A program made the translations under genes and the position numbers. The notes beneath the pieces were generated by a model. The model was not told the DNA's origin and made no database searches. It saw nothing but the letters and a program-made list of their open reading frames with translations. A stretch of DNA of 64,000 bases from Flavobacteriales bacterium (GTDB lineage Bacteria; Bacteroidota; Bacteroidia; NS11-12g; UBA9320): contig JACJZW010000012.1 of assembly GCA_020635355.1 (NCBI GenBank), positions 1-64,000 of the forward strand. The letters are read 5' to 3'. Shown here one piece after another: positions 44,811-53,193 of this stretch (the stretch's first letter is position 1; each line of letters starts with the position of its first letter).

Positions 44811-45221
44811 CTAACCGGAATATCGAAATTCCACCGCTTGTTCAATTTCAGGATGAAGGCTAAGTGCCACCGGGCAGGTACGTGCGGCGTGTTCTAAAAT
44901 TTTCTTTTCCCGATCTGAATATTCTTTCCCACCAAACTGAATGGAGATGGCTATCCGACTGATTCGTCTTGGATTAGACGCCATGGTTTTGGTGACTTCC
45001 GAATGAATGGAGCCCAGCGGAATGTCATTTTTCTCGGCATGAATTCCAATTAGGGTGAACATACAACAAGCCAGTGAAGTGGCTGTTAAATCCGTTGGGG
45101 AGAATTTCATTCCCTTGCCATTGTTATCCACTGGGGCATCTGTCTCCAATGTTGATCCTGATTTTAAGTGTGTGGCGAGGGTTCTAAGGTTGCCCTGATA
45201 AACCACGGAACTGGTCGTCAT
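44811..45221 (-). CDS. OsmC-family peroxiredoxin
   Basis: 136 residues, cytoplasmic. Two conserved cysteines, 'SLACCMFTLIGIHAEK' (about residue 52-53) and 'ARTCPVALSLHPEI' (about residue 115), are the redox pair of the OsmC/Ohr-like fold that reduces organic hydroperoxides. The length and start ('VVYQGNLRTLATHLKSG') match the YhfA/OsmC group. It neighbours the 39-aa lipoprotein on the opposite strand. Confidence 0.92.
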   Translation of the reverse strand: MTTSSVVYQGNLRTLATHLKSGSTLETDAPVDNNGKGMKFSPTDLTATSLACCMFTLIGIHAEKNDIPLGSIHSEVTKTMASNPRRISRIAISIQFGGKEYSDREKKILEHAARTCPVALSLHPEIEQAVEFRYSG

Positions 45222-45276
45222 TCAGATGGGATTAATTGGTGAAACAATCCGTGCAATTTGCTAACTTTACCGTTGC

Positions 45277-46026
45277 ATGTCAACCAGACGCCTCATTTTT
45301 TTCTTCGCACTCACGGTTACCTACTTTCTCGGGATGTCGGTTGCCAGTGCCCAATGGAATCGGGTTACTCCTGGTAAACAATGGGGAGTGGGGATGGTTT
45401 TGCGAACAACAGGTGTTGGCTTGACCTTCAACCAGGAATACAAACTCAATCAAAAAGGTCGGAGAATGCTGGCCTATGCCGAGTTAGTTACGGTGAAGCA
45501 CCCGTCAGAGATCAAGATTGTCAATCAGGGAGCACAAAGTCCAACTCCGTATGTCTACGGTAAATTGTATCACACATTTATGAGCCGCCTAGGGGTGGGG
45601 ATGAATCAGTCCGTTATCTCCCGCACCGCATCCAACGCCATTGGTTTTTCGGTAGAAGGTTACGCAGGCCTTTCGGTGGCCTCCCTTCGTCCCGTGTACC
45701 TGGATGTTATGACGTATCAGGCCAATGATAAAACCCCGATTATTCGCAGCCAACGGTACGATCCGGCCACCCACACCAATCAAGCAGACATCGTGGGGTA
45801 CTCACGTCAGGAAAAAGGTTGGAGTGAAATTGAAAACCGACTGGGAGGAAACCTGACATTGGCAGCCCGTTTGGATTGGGGGCGCAGCCACATCGGAAAG
45901 CAAGTGGGAGTAGGGGTTATGGTTGATTATTTTCCATCCGATTTGCCCATCATGGCTACCAGTCCAAACGCAAACCTTTTTGCTACGCCGTTCGTTCGGT
46001 TCATGTGGTACTTTTCAAGGGGTTAG
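45277..46026 (+). CDS. Secreted outer-membrane beta-barrel-like protein
   Basis: 249 residues with a signal peptide ending 'GMSVASAQ'. The pattern 'WGVGMVLRTTGVGLTFNQEY', 'AYAELVTVKHPSEIKIVNQ' and 'YVYGKLYHTFMSRLGVGMNQ' resembles a conserved Bacteroidota barrel family of unknown function. The C-terminal strand ends in 'FVRFMWYFSRG', fitting an outer-membrane barrel. Confidence 0.72.
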   Translation: MSTRRLIFFFALTVTYFLGMSVASAQWNRVTPGKQWGVGMVLRTTGVGLTFNQEYKLNQKGRRMLAYAELVTVKHPSEIKIVNQGAQSPTPYVYGKLYHTFMSRLGVGMNQSVISRTASNAIGFSVEGYAGLSVASLRPVYLDVMTYQANDKTPIIRSQRYDPATHTNQADIVGYSRQEKGWSEIENRLGGNLTLAARLDWGRSHIGKQVGVGVMVDYFPSDLPIMATSPNANLFATPFVRFMWYFSRG

Positions 46027-46065
46027 CCAGTTCTCAAGTGAGCGAGCCCACTTGTTAATTAAGGG

Positions 46066-46094
46066 TTGTCAGAACGGATTAGACTGATAAATTT
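46066..46094 (+). promoter_or_regulatory. Full Bacteroidota promoter before the BNR-repeat protein
   Basis: TTG (46066-46068), 18 nt, TAAATTTG (46087-46094), then about 29 nt to the ATG at 46124. The spacing matches the consensus, which makes this one of the best promoters in the window. Confidence 0.65.
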
Positions 46095-46123
46095 GCACAT
46101 TGTACCCTCAGGAAGATTTTGGA

Positions 46124-48817
46124 ATGAATATGAAAAAGAAGATTTATGTTGGAGGTTTGATCATTGCAATCGGGACAGTGGCCGCCATTGGCTTGCTGAA
46201 ACCATCCCAGGAGCAGATCTATCAGCCCAGAACCATCCAGGATGAACAGCCGATGAGCATCCACCCGATGCTGGAGTATCTGCACGCCATCCGAGCCAAT
46301 CAAATTACAGGAGAAATTGATCCGATGGATGTGGCTAACGCCCGTCAGGATATCCAACAGTTCAGAAAGTTTAATAAAGCCTCGTTCCCATTGAACTGGT
46401 CCGCTGCAGGACCCGACAATGTTGGAGGTCGTACGCGTGCCGTGATTGTTGATCGAAACGACAACAACATCCTTTATGCCGGAGGCGTGATGGGCGGTAT
46501 CTTCAAGTCAACCAACAAGGGTGCTTCCTGGTATCCGGTTGATGATAAGTTTGAGAGCATGGCGGTGTCTACCATCTGCCAAACCAAAAACGGCGATGTG
46601 TTCTTCGGTACAGGAGAATCCTTTACCGGAAGCGGGGGACAAAAAGTTTACACCATGGGTTTCTCCGGTAACGGGATCTATCGTTCCACTGATAATGGCA
46701 AATCATTTTCCCGCATTGCCTCTACATCCGGATTAACCTATGTAAATCGTTTGGCGAGTCATCCAACCAAAAATTATGTATTGGCGGCAACCAGTACCGG
46801 GTTGTATGTGAGCAACGAGTCTGATCCTACTCAAACCTGGACACAGATTCGTCCGGGAAATGCCGAGGACGTAACCTTTGATAAAAATGGAAACGCCTTC
46901 GTTTACATTACTAATCGGGTTTACCGATCTACCAATCCAACTGATAATTCATCCTATACTCAGGTAACAGGTCTTCCGTTGGCTAATTCACGTATGGCTA
47001 TCGCCGCTTCACCGTCTGACCCTAACTATGTATATGCAGTGGTAGTTGGAACGGTAAGTATTGACGGAACACAAGGGGCATTTACTGTTTCTGGCGGGTT
47101 GATTGGTATCTTCCAATCCAAAGACAATGGACAAAACTTCTCACAAATCGTAGGAAAAGCGAGCGCGTTGTTCGCACCGTTTACCAACCAGTCACTTCAG
47201 AGTGCACAGGGAAATTACGATCTGGCTCTTGGTGTTCACCCCTACAACAAGGAGCGAATCTTTGTTGGAGGCGTAGAATTTGCTGAATGGACCGAGGCAG
47301 GAGGGCCCATCATTGTGGGTAATACCTTCAATTCTCCGTTCAATCCATTGGGTATTCATGCCGATAAACATTGGGTAACCTTTGATACCGTTTCCAAGCC
47401 AGCCATTATGTATGTGGCTACGGATGGTGGTATCTCTAAAACTACCAATGCAGACTTAAACCGATACATCGATATTAACAACGGCTATCAAACCACTGCA
47501 TTCTACGGAATTGCGGCAGGAGTTGATGGCTCTGTGATGGGGGGAACTCAGGATCAGGGTGGATTGTATGTAAATGGAAAAGGAAGTACGCCTCAGGCAG
47601 GTGTGCGCATCAATGGGGGCGACAACTATCAATGTGACGTTTCTAAAATTGATTCCCGTATCCTCTTCATGCAAGCCTATTATGGTTTGATGGGTCGTAC
47701 ACTAAATGCCGGTGGAAGTTTTTCATCCATCTGGGATCCTCGTATTAAGGAATACTTTGTTGATAAAACTGAGCCCATCAGCCGGGTGAATAACATCGTT
47801 AACACACCGCTGAAATTGTGGGAAGACCGAGACAGCATGAAGAGCCGATTGTTCTTTGGTATGGACAACGAAATGTGGATGGCCAATGGTGCCTCTACAA
47901 CGGCTATTCCTCAGTGGTTCCGAATTGCCAATTTAGGGGTTGATCCTTACAACGTTGATTTTACTCCTGATGGTGGAACCTTGTACATCGCTGGTTTTGG
48001 TGGATCCAGAATCTTCCGATTGGATGGATTAAATGATGTGACCTGGGACACTACCATGTATCCCGGAAATACCATTCCTTCTGAGCTTAAACTTACCGAC
48101 ATCAAATCCAATTTGCCATCCAGAACCATCACCAGCATTGAGGTGGATGACAACAACAAGGATCGGGTAATTGTGACCATGGGTAATTACGGAAACTCGT
48201 CTTTTGTTTACATAACCGAAGATGCAACATCAGCTAGTCCAACCTGGCGTTCCATACAGGGCAACCTGCCACGTTTCCCCGTGTATGATGCAGAAATCAG
48301 TACGGTTGATCCGGACATGATTATGCTCGGAACAGAATACGGTATTTACGCCTGTACGAACGGAACGGCAACTACCCCAACCTGGGTGGAAAACAACGAT
48401 CAATTCCCATTGGTGCCAGCGTTTGATCTGTATCAGGTGGAAGCCAAGAAGGTTGATGGCGCCAATGCATGGCGAACCGGTCCAATGCTCTACGCCGGTA
48501 CGCACGGTAGAGGGATCTTCAAATCGAGCAATTTGCTCACCAGCTTCCGTCCGGTTAATCCAATGGACATCATTCGCTTATACATCTACCCTAATCCAGG
48601 TTCTGAATTTGTAAAAGTTCAAATGCCGGGAACAGTGAAGGGAGACGTGAAACTGACCATTCTGAGTATGAGCGGTCAGGTTGTGAAATCGCAGGACCTG
48701 CGTTTGAGCAGTTCTACCATTGATCTGAATGTAAGCGATCTGAACCGTGGTAATTACATCGTTCAGGTGGAAGGTGAGAACTTCAAGGGAACATCGAAGT
48801 TTGTCAAAATGAATTAA
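46124..48817 (+). CDS. BNR/propeller surface protein with T9SS type A sorting domain
   Basis: About 897 residues. An N-terminal signal anchor ('KKKIYVGGLIIAIGTVAAIG') precedes a large beta-propeller with sortilin/BNR-type Asp-box repeats ('GIFKSTNKGASWYPVDDK', 'GIYRSTDNGKSFSRI', 'GIFQSKDNGQNFSQI'), followed by a C-terminal type A sorting domain ('IRLYIYPNPGSEFVKVQM' ... 'GNYIVQVEGENFKGTSKF'). It is predicted to be exported by Sec and T9SS and displayed on the surface. Starts at ATG 46124, with ATG 46130 and TTG 46100 as alternatives. A strong terminator follows the stop. Confidence 0.9.
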   Translation: MNMKKKIYVGGLIIAIGTVAAIGLLKPSQEQIYQPRTIQDEQPMSIHPMLEYLHAIRANQITGEIDPMDVANARQDIQQFRKFNKASFPLNWSAAGPDNVGGRTRAVIVDRNDNNILYAGGVMGGIFKSTNKGASWYPVDDKFESMAVSTICQTKNGDVFFGTGESFTGSGGQKVYTMGFSGNGIYRSTDNGKSFSRIASTSGLTYVNRLASHPTKNYVLAATSTGLYVSNESDPTQTWTQIRPGNAEDVTFDKNGNAFVYITNRVYRSTNPTDNSSYTQVTGLPLANSRMAIAASPSDPNYVYAVVVGTVSIDGTQGAFTVSGGLIGIFQSKDNGQNFSQIVGKASALFAPFTNQSLQSAQGNYDLALGVHPYNKERIFVGGVEFAEWTEAGGPIIVGNTFNSPFNPLGIHADKHWVTFDTVSKPAIMYVATDGGISKTTNADLNRYIDINNGYQTTAFYGIAAGVDGSVMGGTQDQGGLYVNGKGSTPQAGVRINGGDNYQCDVSKIDSRILFMQAYYGLMGRTLNAGGSFSSIWDPRIKEYFVDKTEPISRVNNIVNTPLKLWEDRDSMKSRLFFGMDNEMWMANGASTTAIPQWFRIANLGVDPYNVDFTPDGGTLYIAGFGGSRIFRLDGLNDVTWDTTMYPGNTIPSELKLTDIKSNLPSRTITSIEVDDNNKDRVIVTMGNYGNSSFVYITEDATSASPTWRSIQGNLPRFPVYDAEISTVDPDMIMLGTEYGIYACTNGTATTPTWVENNDQFPLVPAFDLYQVEAKKVDGANAWRTGPMLYAGTHGRGIFKSSNLLTSFRPVNPMDIIRLYIYPNPGSEFVKVQMPGTVKGDVKLTILSMSGQVVKSQDLRLSSSTIDLNVSDLNRGNYIVQVEGENFKGTSKFVKMN

Positions 48818-48839
48818 TAGATGTCGATTCAGACACATC

Positions 48840-48870
48840 AAAAAACCCGCTTCAAACAAGCGGGTTTTTT
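48840..48870 (+). terminator. Strong intrinsic terminator after the BNR-repeat protein
   Basis: AAAACCCGCTT pairs with AAGCGGGTTTT across a 5-nt loop, then a T-run. It lies just upstream of the proposed start of the next gene. Confidence 0.9.
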
Positions 48871-48871
48871 A

Positions 48872-49528
48872 TTGCGCCTCAAATGGGTCGTATCCTATCT
48901 GTGGCCGATTGGCTTTCCACATCACAAACTCAATCAAAAAGGACTCTACCTTCAATGGTATCGGGGAGAGCTTCAGTTGTTTACGACTAAAGCCACCTAT
49001 TCATTTGGGTCACTTCAATGGGCGTTCAAGCGACTTTTTGCGATGACATCCTTACCGTACCATTCGGTGAAGGATGTGCTGATTCTGGGATATGGCTTGG
49101 GCGGTGTTGCCGATTTGATTCAACAGAAAACCAGCACATGTTCGATAATCGGGGTTGAGCTTGATCCGGATATAGCAGAGGTTGCGGAAGCCTGGTTTGA
49201 TCGTCCGAACGTTAACCTCATTGTTCAGGATGCCGCTGATTTCGTGAAGGAATGTGAGAATCGCTTCGATTTAATCGTCATTGATGTCTATCACGACCTG
49301 GATGTGCCGCAATCCATACAGCACGTTTCTTTTTTAAGCGCGTGCGCCAACCTGCTTAACCCCGGAGGCGTAGTAGTGATGAATAAGGTGGTGAATTTTC
49401 CACTTCATGAAGAAGAACGATTGCAACTTCTGCTGGATTTGGGGAAATGTTTCAGGCAGGTGGAAGATGTTCAGAGCACCAATCTCAATCACATGTTGGT
49501 AGCAAAAGCAGCCAAAGTGGCGCAATAA
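48872..49528 (+). CDS. Spermidine synthase-like methyltransferase-fold protein
   Basis: 219 residues with the Rossmann motif 'VLILGYGLGGVADLI', 'IIGVELDPDIAEVAEAWF' and 'FDLIVIDVYHDLDVP', matching the spermidine-synthase-like superfamily. The family start 'LSYL.P' with '..YSFGS' blocks fits TTG 48872 (LRLKWVVSYLWPIGF...). An ATG at 48821 would add 17 codons that consist mostly of the terminator and is less likely. The real product is unknown; it lacks several polyamine-binding residues I would want to see. Confidence 0.7.
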   Translation: MRLKWVVSYLWPIGFPHHKLNQKGLYLQWYRGELQLFTTKATYSFGSLQWAFKRLFAMTSLPYHSVKDVLILGYGLGGVADLIQQKTSTCSIIGVELDPDIAEVAEAWFDRPNVNLIVQDAADFVKECENRFDLIVIDVYHDLDVPQSIQHVSFLSACANLLNPGGVVVMNKVVNFPLHEEERLQLLLDLGKCFRQVEDVQSTNLNHMLVAKAAKVAQ

Positions 49529-49625
49529 TTTTAGGAATTGTAAATTAAGCTGACAGGGTGGCTGATTTTTAGATGTAAATTGAAGTGGTATATCAATTGA
49601 CCACATCGATGTAAAAATTACAGAG

Positions 49626-50069
49626 ATGACAGTTACAAAGTACAAACCTTCGACTCATTTGCTCCGAGATGTATTCTTTCCAAAGGGATTTGATTCCATG
49701 ATGAATTCGTTTTTGCAGGAGACAGATGAAAACCTTCAAACATCCTTTTTCCGTCCAAGTGTAGACGTTGTGGAACATGAGGAGAATTACGAAATTCATG
49801 TGAGTATTCCTGGTGTTAAGCGGGACGACATCACTTTGGATGTTCAACGAAATCAACTGATTGTTTCAGGTGAGCGTAAGCAAGTTACCGAGAAAAAGGA
49901 AGCCAAGTATCACACCGGAGAAATTCGGTATGGCAAATTCTCACGCACCTTTTACTTGCCTGATGATGTGAATCACAATGCCATTGAGGCCAAGTTTGAA
50001 GATGGTGTGTTAAACATTCAAATTCCAAAAGCCGAACAGGCCAAACCAAAGACCATCAAGATTAAGTAA
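49626..50069 (+). CDS. Hsp20/alpha-crystallin small heat-shock protein
   Basis: 147 residues. The alpha-crystallin domain runs from about 43 to 130 ('FFRPSVDVVEHEENYEIHVS', 'GVKRDDITLDVQRNQLIVSG', 'YGKFSRTFYLPDDVNHNAIE' and 'EDGVLNIQIPK'). The C-terminal tail 'AKPKTIKIK' carries the I-x-I oligomerisation motif. It is a holdase that binds unfolding proteins. Confidence 0.95.
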   Translation: MTVTKYKPSTHLLRDVFFPKGFDSMMNSFLQETDENLQTSFFRPSVDVVEHEENYEIHVSIPGVKRDDITLDVQRNQLIVSGERKQVTEKKEAKYHTGEIRYGKFSRTFYLPDDVNHNAIEAKFEDGVLNIQIPKAEQAKPKTIKIK

Positions 50070-50094
50070 GGGTCGTATTTCATATATATTCACG

Positions 50095-50123
50095 AGCCGG
50101 TACGCCATTGTGCCGGCTTTTTT
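50095..50123 (+). terminator. Intrinsic terminator after Hsp20 gene
   Basis: AGCCGG (50095-50100) pairs with CCGGCT (50113-50118), extended by TAC/GTG, then a run of six T. Confidence 0.8.
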
Positions 50124-50145
50124 GTTAATATGCGTGAGGCGGGAT

Positions 50146-50781
50146 ATGGATCGGATAAAAACAAAAATTCATCAGTTGATCGAATTCGGCGAGTCCGAGA
50201 CGATGGATTTTAAGCAAAGTGTAAATGATGCAGCTAAAATTGCCAAAACGATCGCCGCATTTGCCAACGGAAAGGGAGGCGTGCTCCTAATTGGTGTAAA
50301 GGACAACGGAACTATATCCGGTGTCAACACGGAAGAGGAGTGGTACATGTTGGATATGGCGGCGAAGATGTATTGCCGGCCAACTGTTGAGCTGCGAAAG
50401 CGTGAATGGGTGATTGAAGGAAAGGGCGTGTTGGAGTGTATTGTTGATCAAGGAAAACAGGGGCCTTATTATGCGTTGGGAGATGATCAAAAGTGGTGGG
50501 TATACCAGCGCGTGAATGACAAAACCCTGTTAGCTGGACACATCGGAGTAGAGGTTATGAAGCGTGCCTCCTCTACGCATGGAAGTTTGATTGAATACAA
50601 CGACGCAGAAAGATCGTTATTCGCCTACCTTTCTACCGAAGGTGAAATCACGCTCAAGGGATTTCAAAAACTGGCCAGAATTAATCGGTGGAAGGCATCC
50701 CGTATCTTGATCAACCTAATCAGTGCCGGCGTTGTGGTATACAACCGGTCAGAAAAAGAAGAATATTTCACCCTGAATTGA
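50146..50781 (+). CDS. AlbA_2/Schlafen-like ATP-binding-domain protein
   Basis: 211 residues. N-terminal AlbA_2 (divergent AAA_4) domain: 'GESETMDFKQSV', 'IAKTIAAFANGKGGVLLIGV', 'DNGTISGV' and 'GKGVLECIV' are its conserved blocks. A C-terminal winged-helix-like segment follows ('AERSLFAYLSTEGEITLKGF'). Such proteins act as transcription regulators or in nucleic-acid defence, but this one's role is unknown. ATG 50146 is used; an earlier frame extension to 50110 is not supported. Confidence 0.85.
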   Translation: MDRIKTKIHQLIEFGESETMDFKQSVNDAAKIAKTIAAFANGKGGVLLIGVKDNGTISGVNTEEEWYMLDMAAKMYCRPTVELRKREWVIEGKGVLECIVDQGKQGPYYALGDDQKWWVYQRVNDKTLLAGHIGVEVMKRASSTHGSLIEYNDAERSLFAYLSTEGEITLKGFQKLARINRWKASRILINLISAGVVVYNRSEKEEYFTLN

Positions 50782-50791
50782 CCCATCAGGC

Positions 50792-50799
50792 TAATTTTG
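50792..50799 (+). promoter_or_regulatory. TAnnTTTG -7 box, 4 nt before purQ start
   Basis: TAATTTTG, then catc and the ATG at 50804. It fits the leaderless pattern. Confidence 0.5.
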
Positions 50800-50803
50800 C
50801 ATC

Positions 50804-51493
50804 ATGAAATTTGGCGTTGTAATTTTCCCCGGCTCAAACTGTGACATGGATTTGATTCATGTTCTGACGGATGTTAGCGGACAAAAGGTCGAAGAGCTTT
50901 GGCATAAAGACACCGACCTCAAAGGCTGTGATTTTGTCTTTTTACCCGGTGGATTTTCTTACGGTGATTATCTCCGTAGTGGAGCCATTGCCAAGTTAAG
51001 CCCGATTATGAAATCGGTTCAGGAGCATGCTGCGAAGGGCGGATTTGTAATGGGTATTTGTAACGGATTCCAAATTTTATGTGAATCAGGTTTGTTGCCA
51101 GGAGCCCTGCTTCGAAATGAGGATCAGCTCTTTATTTGCGATAATGTTTACCTGCGAACCGAAACCAATAATGCAGCGGTTACCCGTGGTTTGCCATCCA
51201 ATGCAGTGGTTAAAATTCCTATCGCACATGCCGAGGGTAGATATTACGCCGATGACGCAACCATCCAGTCGCTGAAGGACAATGATCAGATCCTATTCCG
51301 GTACTGCGAAGAAGATGGAACCACCTCAACTTCGTCCAATCCGAATGGATCGGTTGAAAACATTGCCGGTATTTGCAATGCCAGAAGAAATGTTTTCGGA
51401 ATGATGCCTCACCCGGAACGTGCTGCGAGTGAATACCTCTTTAATAAAGATGGACTCGCCATGTTTGAAGGCATTCTCAGCGCAACCGTCTGA
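50804..51493 (+). CDS. purQ: Phosphoribosylformylglycinamidine synthase, glutaminase subunit
   Basis: 229 residues. Class I glutamine amidotransferase that supplies ammonia to PurL in the fourth step of purine synthesis. The nucleophile Cys is in 'GFVMGICNGFQIL' and the His/Glu pair in 'MMPHPERAASE'; the N-terminal 'VIFPGSNCDMD' is the PurQ signature. A separate PurQ implies a small-type PurL plus PurS, encoded elsewhere. Confidence 0.96.
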   Translation: MKFGVVIFPGSNCDMDLIHVLTDVSGQKVEELWHKDTDLKGCDFVFLPGGFSYGDYLRSGAIAKLSPIMKSVQEHAAKGGFVMGICNGFQILCESGLLPGALLRNEDQLFICDNVYLRTETNNAAVTRGLPSNAVVKIPIAHAEGRYYADDATIQSLKDNDQILFRYCEEDGTTSTSSNPNGSVENIAGICNARRNVFGMMPHPERAASEYLFNKDGLAMFEGILSATV

Positions 51494-51608
51494 AACCCAG
51501 ACACACCCCATATTTCTTAACTTGTACTTAATATTAGACGCTGTTGGTAGCTCAATTCGCGTAATGGGTTGATTTTCTTCAAATTTGACTCATAAATAAA
51601 CGTTAAAG

Positions 51609-52118
51609 ATGCAATTGGAATTGGGAATGTACCGGACAACAAAAGGGTTTAAGAATAATCATAAGTCCACCGAGTTAGTGTGTGAGAATTGCAAAGCGCA
51701 TTTTCTTGCCAATCGAAGAAACGCGCGATTTTGCAGCTCCAGTTGCCGCTCACAGTTTTGGTTGAATAAGAACGATAAGAAGGTGATTACGCTTGCCGTT
51801 CCAGCCGACATCGATGAAAACTACCTGAACGAAGTGCGTCAGATGCTTCTTAACTATAAGAAGAAGGACAAAAACGCACCGGCCATATCCGCCAACAGCC
51901 GGTCTGAAGCCACCACTCCTATAGTTAAGGCAGCCCAACCCATTCGAGAGACCCGTTTATTTGAACATGTTGCTGACCTTCAGAATTACCTTGAAGATGC
52001 TGGGTACGACGATTATAAAATCCCCAAAATCGACAATGGAATTTACTACGACGAGGGGTTAACCATCAAGAAAACCGAAGAGGGCTGGGAAACCAGAATC
52101 ACCCAAAAAGCGGGATAA
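51609..52118 (+). CDS. Zinc-finger-like hypothetical protein
   Basis: 169 residues, cytoplasmic. Near the N-terminus 'LVCENCKAHFLANRRNARFCSSSCRSQFW' carries two Cys pairs (CxxC ... CxxxC) that fit a treble-clef or zinc-ribbon knuckle. A basic helix, a Ser/Thr/Ala linker and a short acidic C-terminal alpha/beta segment follow. Similar N-terminal modules occur in DNA-binding proteins of the phylum, but I know no family name. Confidence 0.65.
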   Translation: MQLELGMYRTTKGFKNNHKSTELVCENCKAHFLANRRNARFCSSSCRSQFWLNKNDKKVITLAVPADIDENYLNEVRQMLLNYKKKDKNAPAISANSRSEATTPIVKAAQPIRETRLFEHVADLQNYLEDAGYDDYKIPKIDNGIYYDEGLTIKKTEEGWETRITQKAG

Positions 52119-52120
52119 AC

Positions 52121-53185
52121 CTATTCGTAGGTAAGCTTTACGCGGCTGCTGGTAGGATGTGATTGACACGTCAACACGTATCCTTCATCAATCTCCGCAT
52201 CACTTAAACCTTCACGCTCATCCATGCGAACGGTGCCTTCGTGCACTTTTGCCCGACAGGTGGTGCAAACGCCTACCGTACATGAAAATGGGGGATCCAT
52301 ACCAGCTTCCTGGGCGGCTTCCAAAATGGTTTGATTCGGTTTAACCGTCACGTCCATTTCATCACCAAACAGGTCAATGGTCACAATCTTTTCACTTCCA
52401 TCGTCTTCCACAACAGTGGATTTTGCCTCATCTGATTTTACCGCAGCAAAATATTCGAGGTGAATATGCGATCCGGGAATCCCCATATTCTCCAGGCTTG
52501 ATTTTACCAACTGCATCAATCCGCCAGGTCCACAGATGTAATATTCTGCTTCAGCGATACGGGTTTCATTCATTTTCACCAGCTGATTGACCTTCATCTC
52601 ATTCAGCATGCCTTTCAAACCGGTCCACTCCGGTCCGGCTTCATCCAAAACATGGATGATTTTGAAACGGGATGCATAGGTTTGTTCGAGAGTGTCCAGG
52701 GCTTCGCGAAAGATGATGGAAGCCTCATCGCGGTTGGCATAGATCAACGTAATCTTACTGTTGGGCTCTTTTAACAGAACCGACATCAGAATAGACTTTA
52801 ATGGAGTTATGCCACTACCTCCGCCAAACAGTATAAAATGGCGTTGAGCCTGATCATTCAGGTCAACGGTAAAATTTCCCATTGGAGGCATGGCTTCAAT
52901 AAGATCCCCCTCCTGTAATTGTCTGTTGAGAAAGGTACTCATGCGTCCATTCTCTACCTCCTTAACCGCAACGGTTGGCATATCGTCAACGTACGGACTT
53001 TCACATACGGAGTATGACCTACGAATTTCTTCACCGTTGATGGTGGCATGTAAGGTCAGATATTGTCCGGCCCGATAGGTGAACAGATTTTTAAGCGGTG
53101 GGGGAACCAGAAATCGTATTTGAACGGCTTCCGGAGTCTCCCGGATAATTTTATCAACTTTAAGTCGGTAGAATCCAGCTGGCAT
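52121..53185 (-). CDS. Ferredoxin-NADP reductase with C-terminal 2Fe-2S domain (PaaE-like)
   Basis: 354 residues. An FAD domain with 'EEIRRSYSVCESP' (RxYS), an NAD(P)-binding domain with 'HFILFGGGSGITPLKSIL' and 'EYYICGPGGLMQLVKSSL', and a C-terminal plant-type 2Fe-2S ferredoxin with 'CTVGVCTTCRAKV' and the fourth Cys in 'YVLTCQSHP'. This is the PaaE/KshB-type layout, an electron donor for an oxygenase. No phenylacetate oxygenase subunits are adjacent, so the partner is unknown. Confidence 0.92.
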   Translation of the reverse strand: MPAGFYRLKVDKIIRETPEAVQIRFLVPPPLKNLFTYRAGQYLTLHATINGEEIRRSYSVCESPYVDDMPTVAVKEVENGRMSTFLNRQLQEGDLIEAMPPMGNFTVDLNDQAQRHFILFGGGSGITPLKSILMSVLLKEPNSKITLIYANRDEASIIFREALDTLEQTYASRFKIIHVLDEAGPEWTGLKGMLNEMKVNQLVKMNETRIAEAEYYICGPGGLMQLVKSSLENMGIPGSHIHLEYFAAVKSDEAKSTVVEDDGSEKIVTIDLFGDEMDVTVKPNQTILEAAQEAGMDPPFSCTVGVCTTCRAKVHEGTVRMDEREGLSDAEIDEGYVLTCQSHPTSSRVKLTYE

Positions 53186-53193
53186 AATGATTT

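Noticed and set aside
46035..46054. Hairpin CAAGTG/CACTTG as terminator for the 45277 gene
   Set aside because: The 6-bp stem is weak and no T-run follows.
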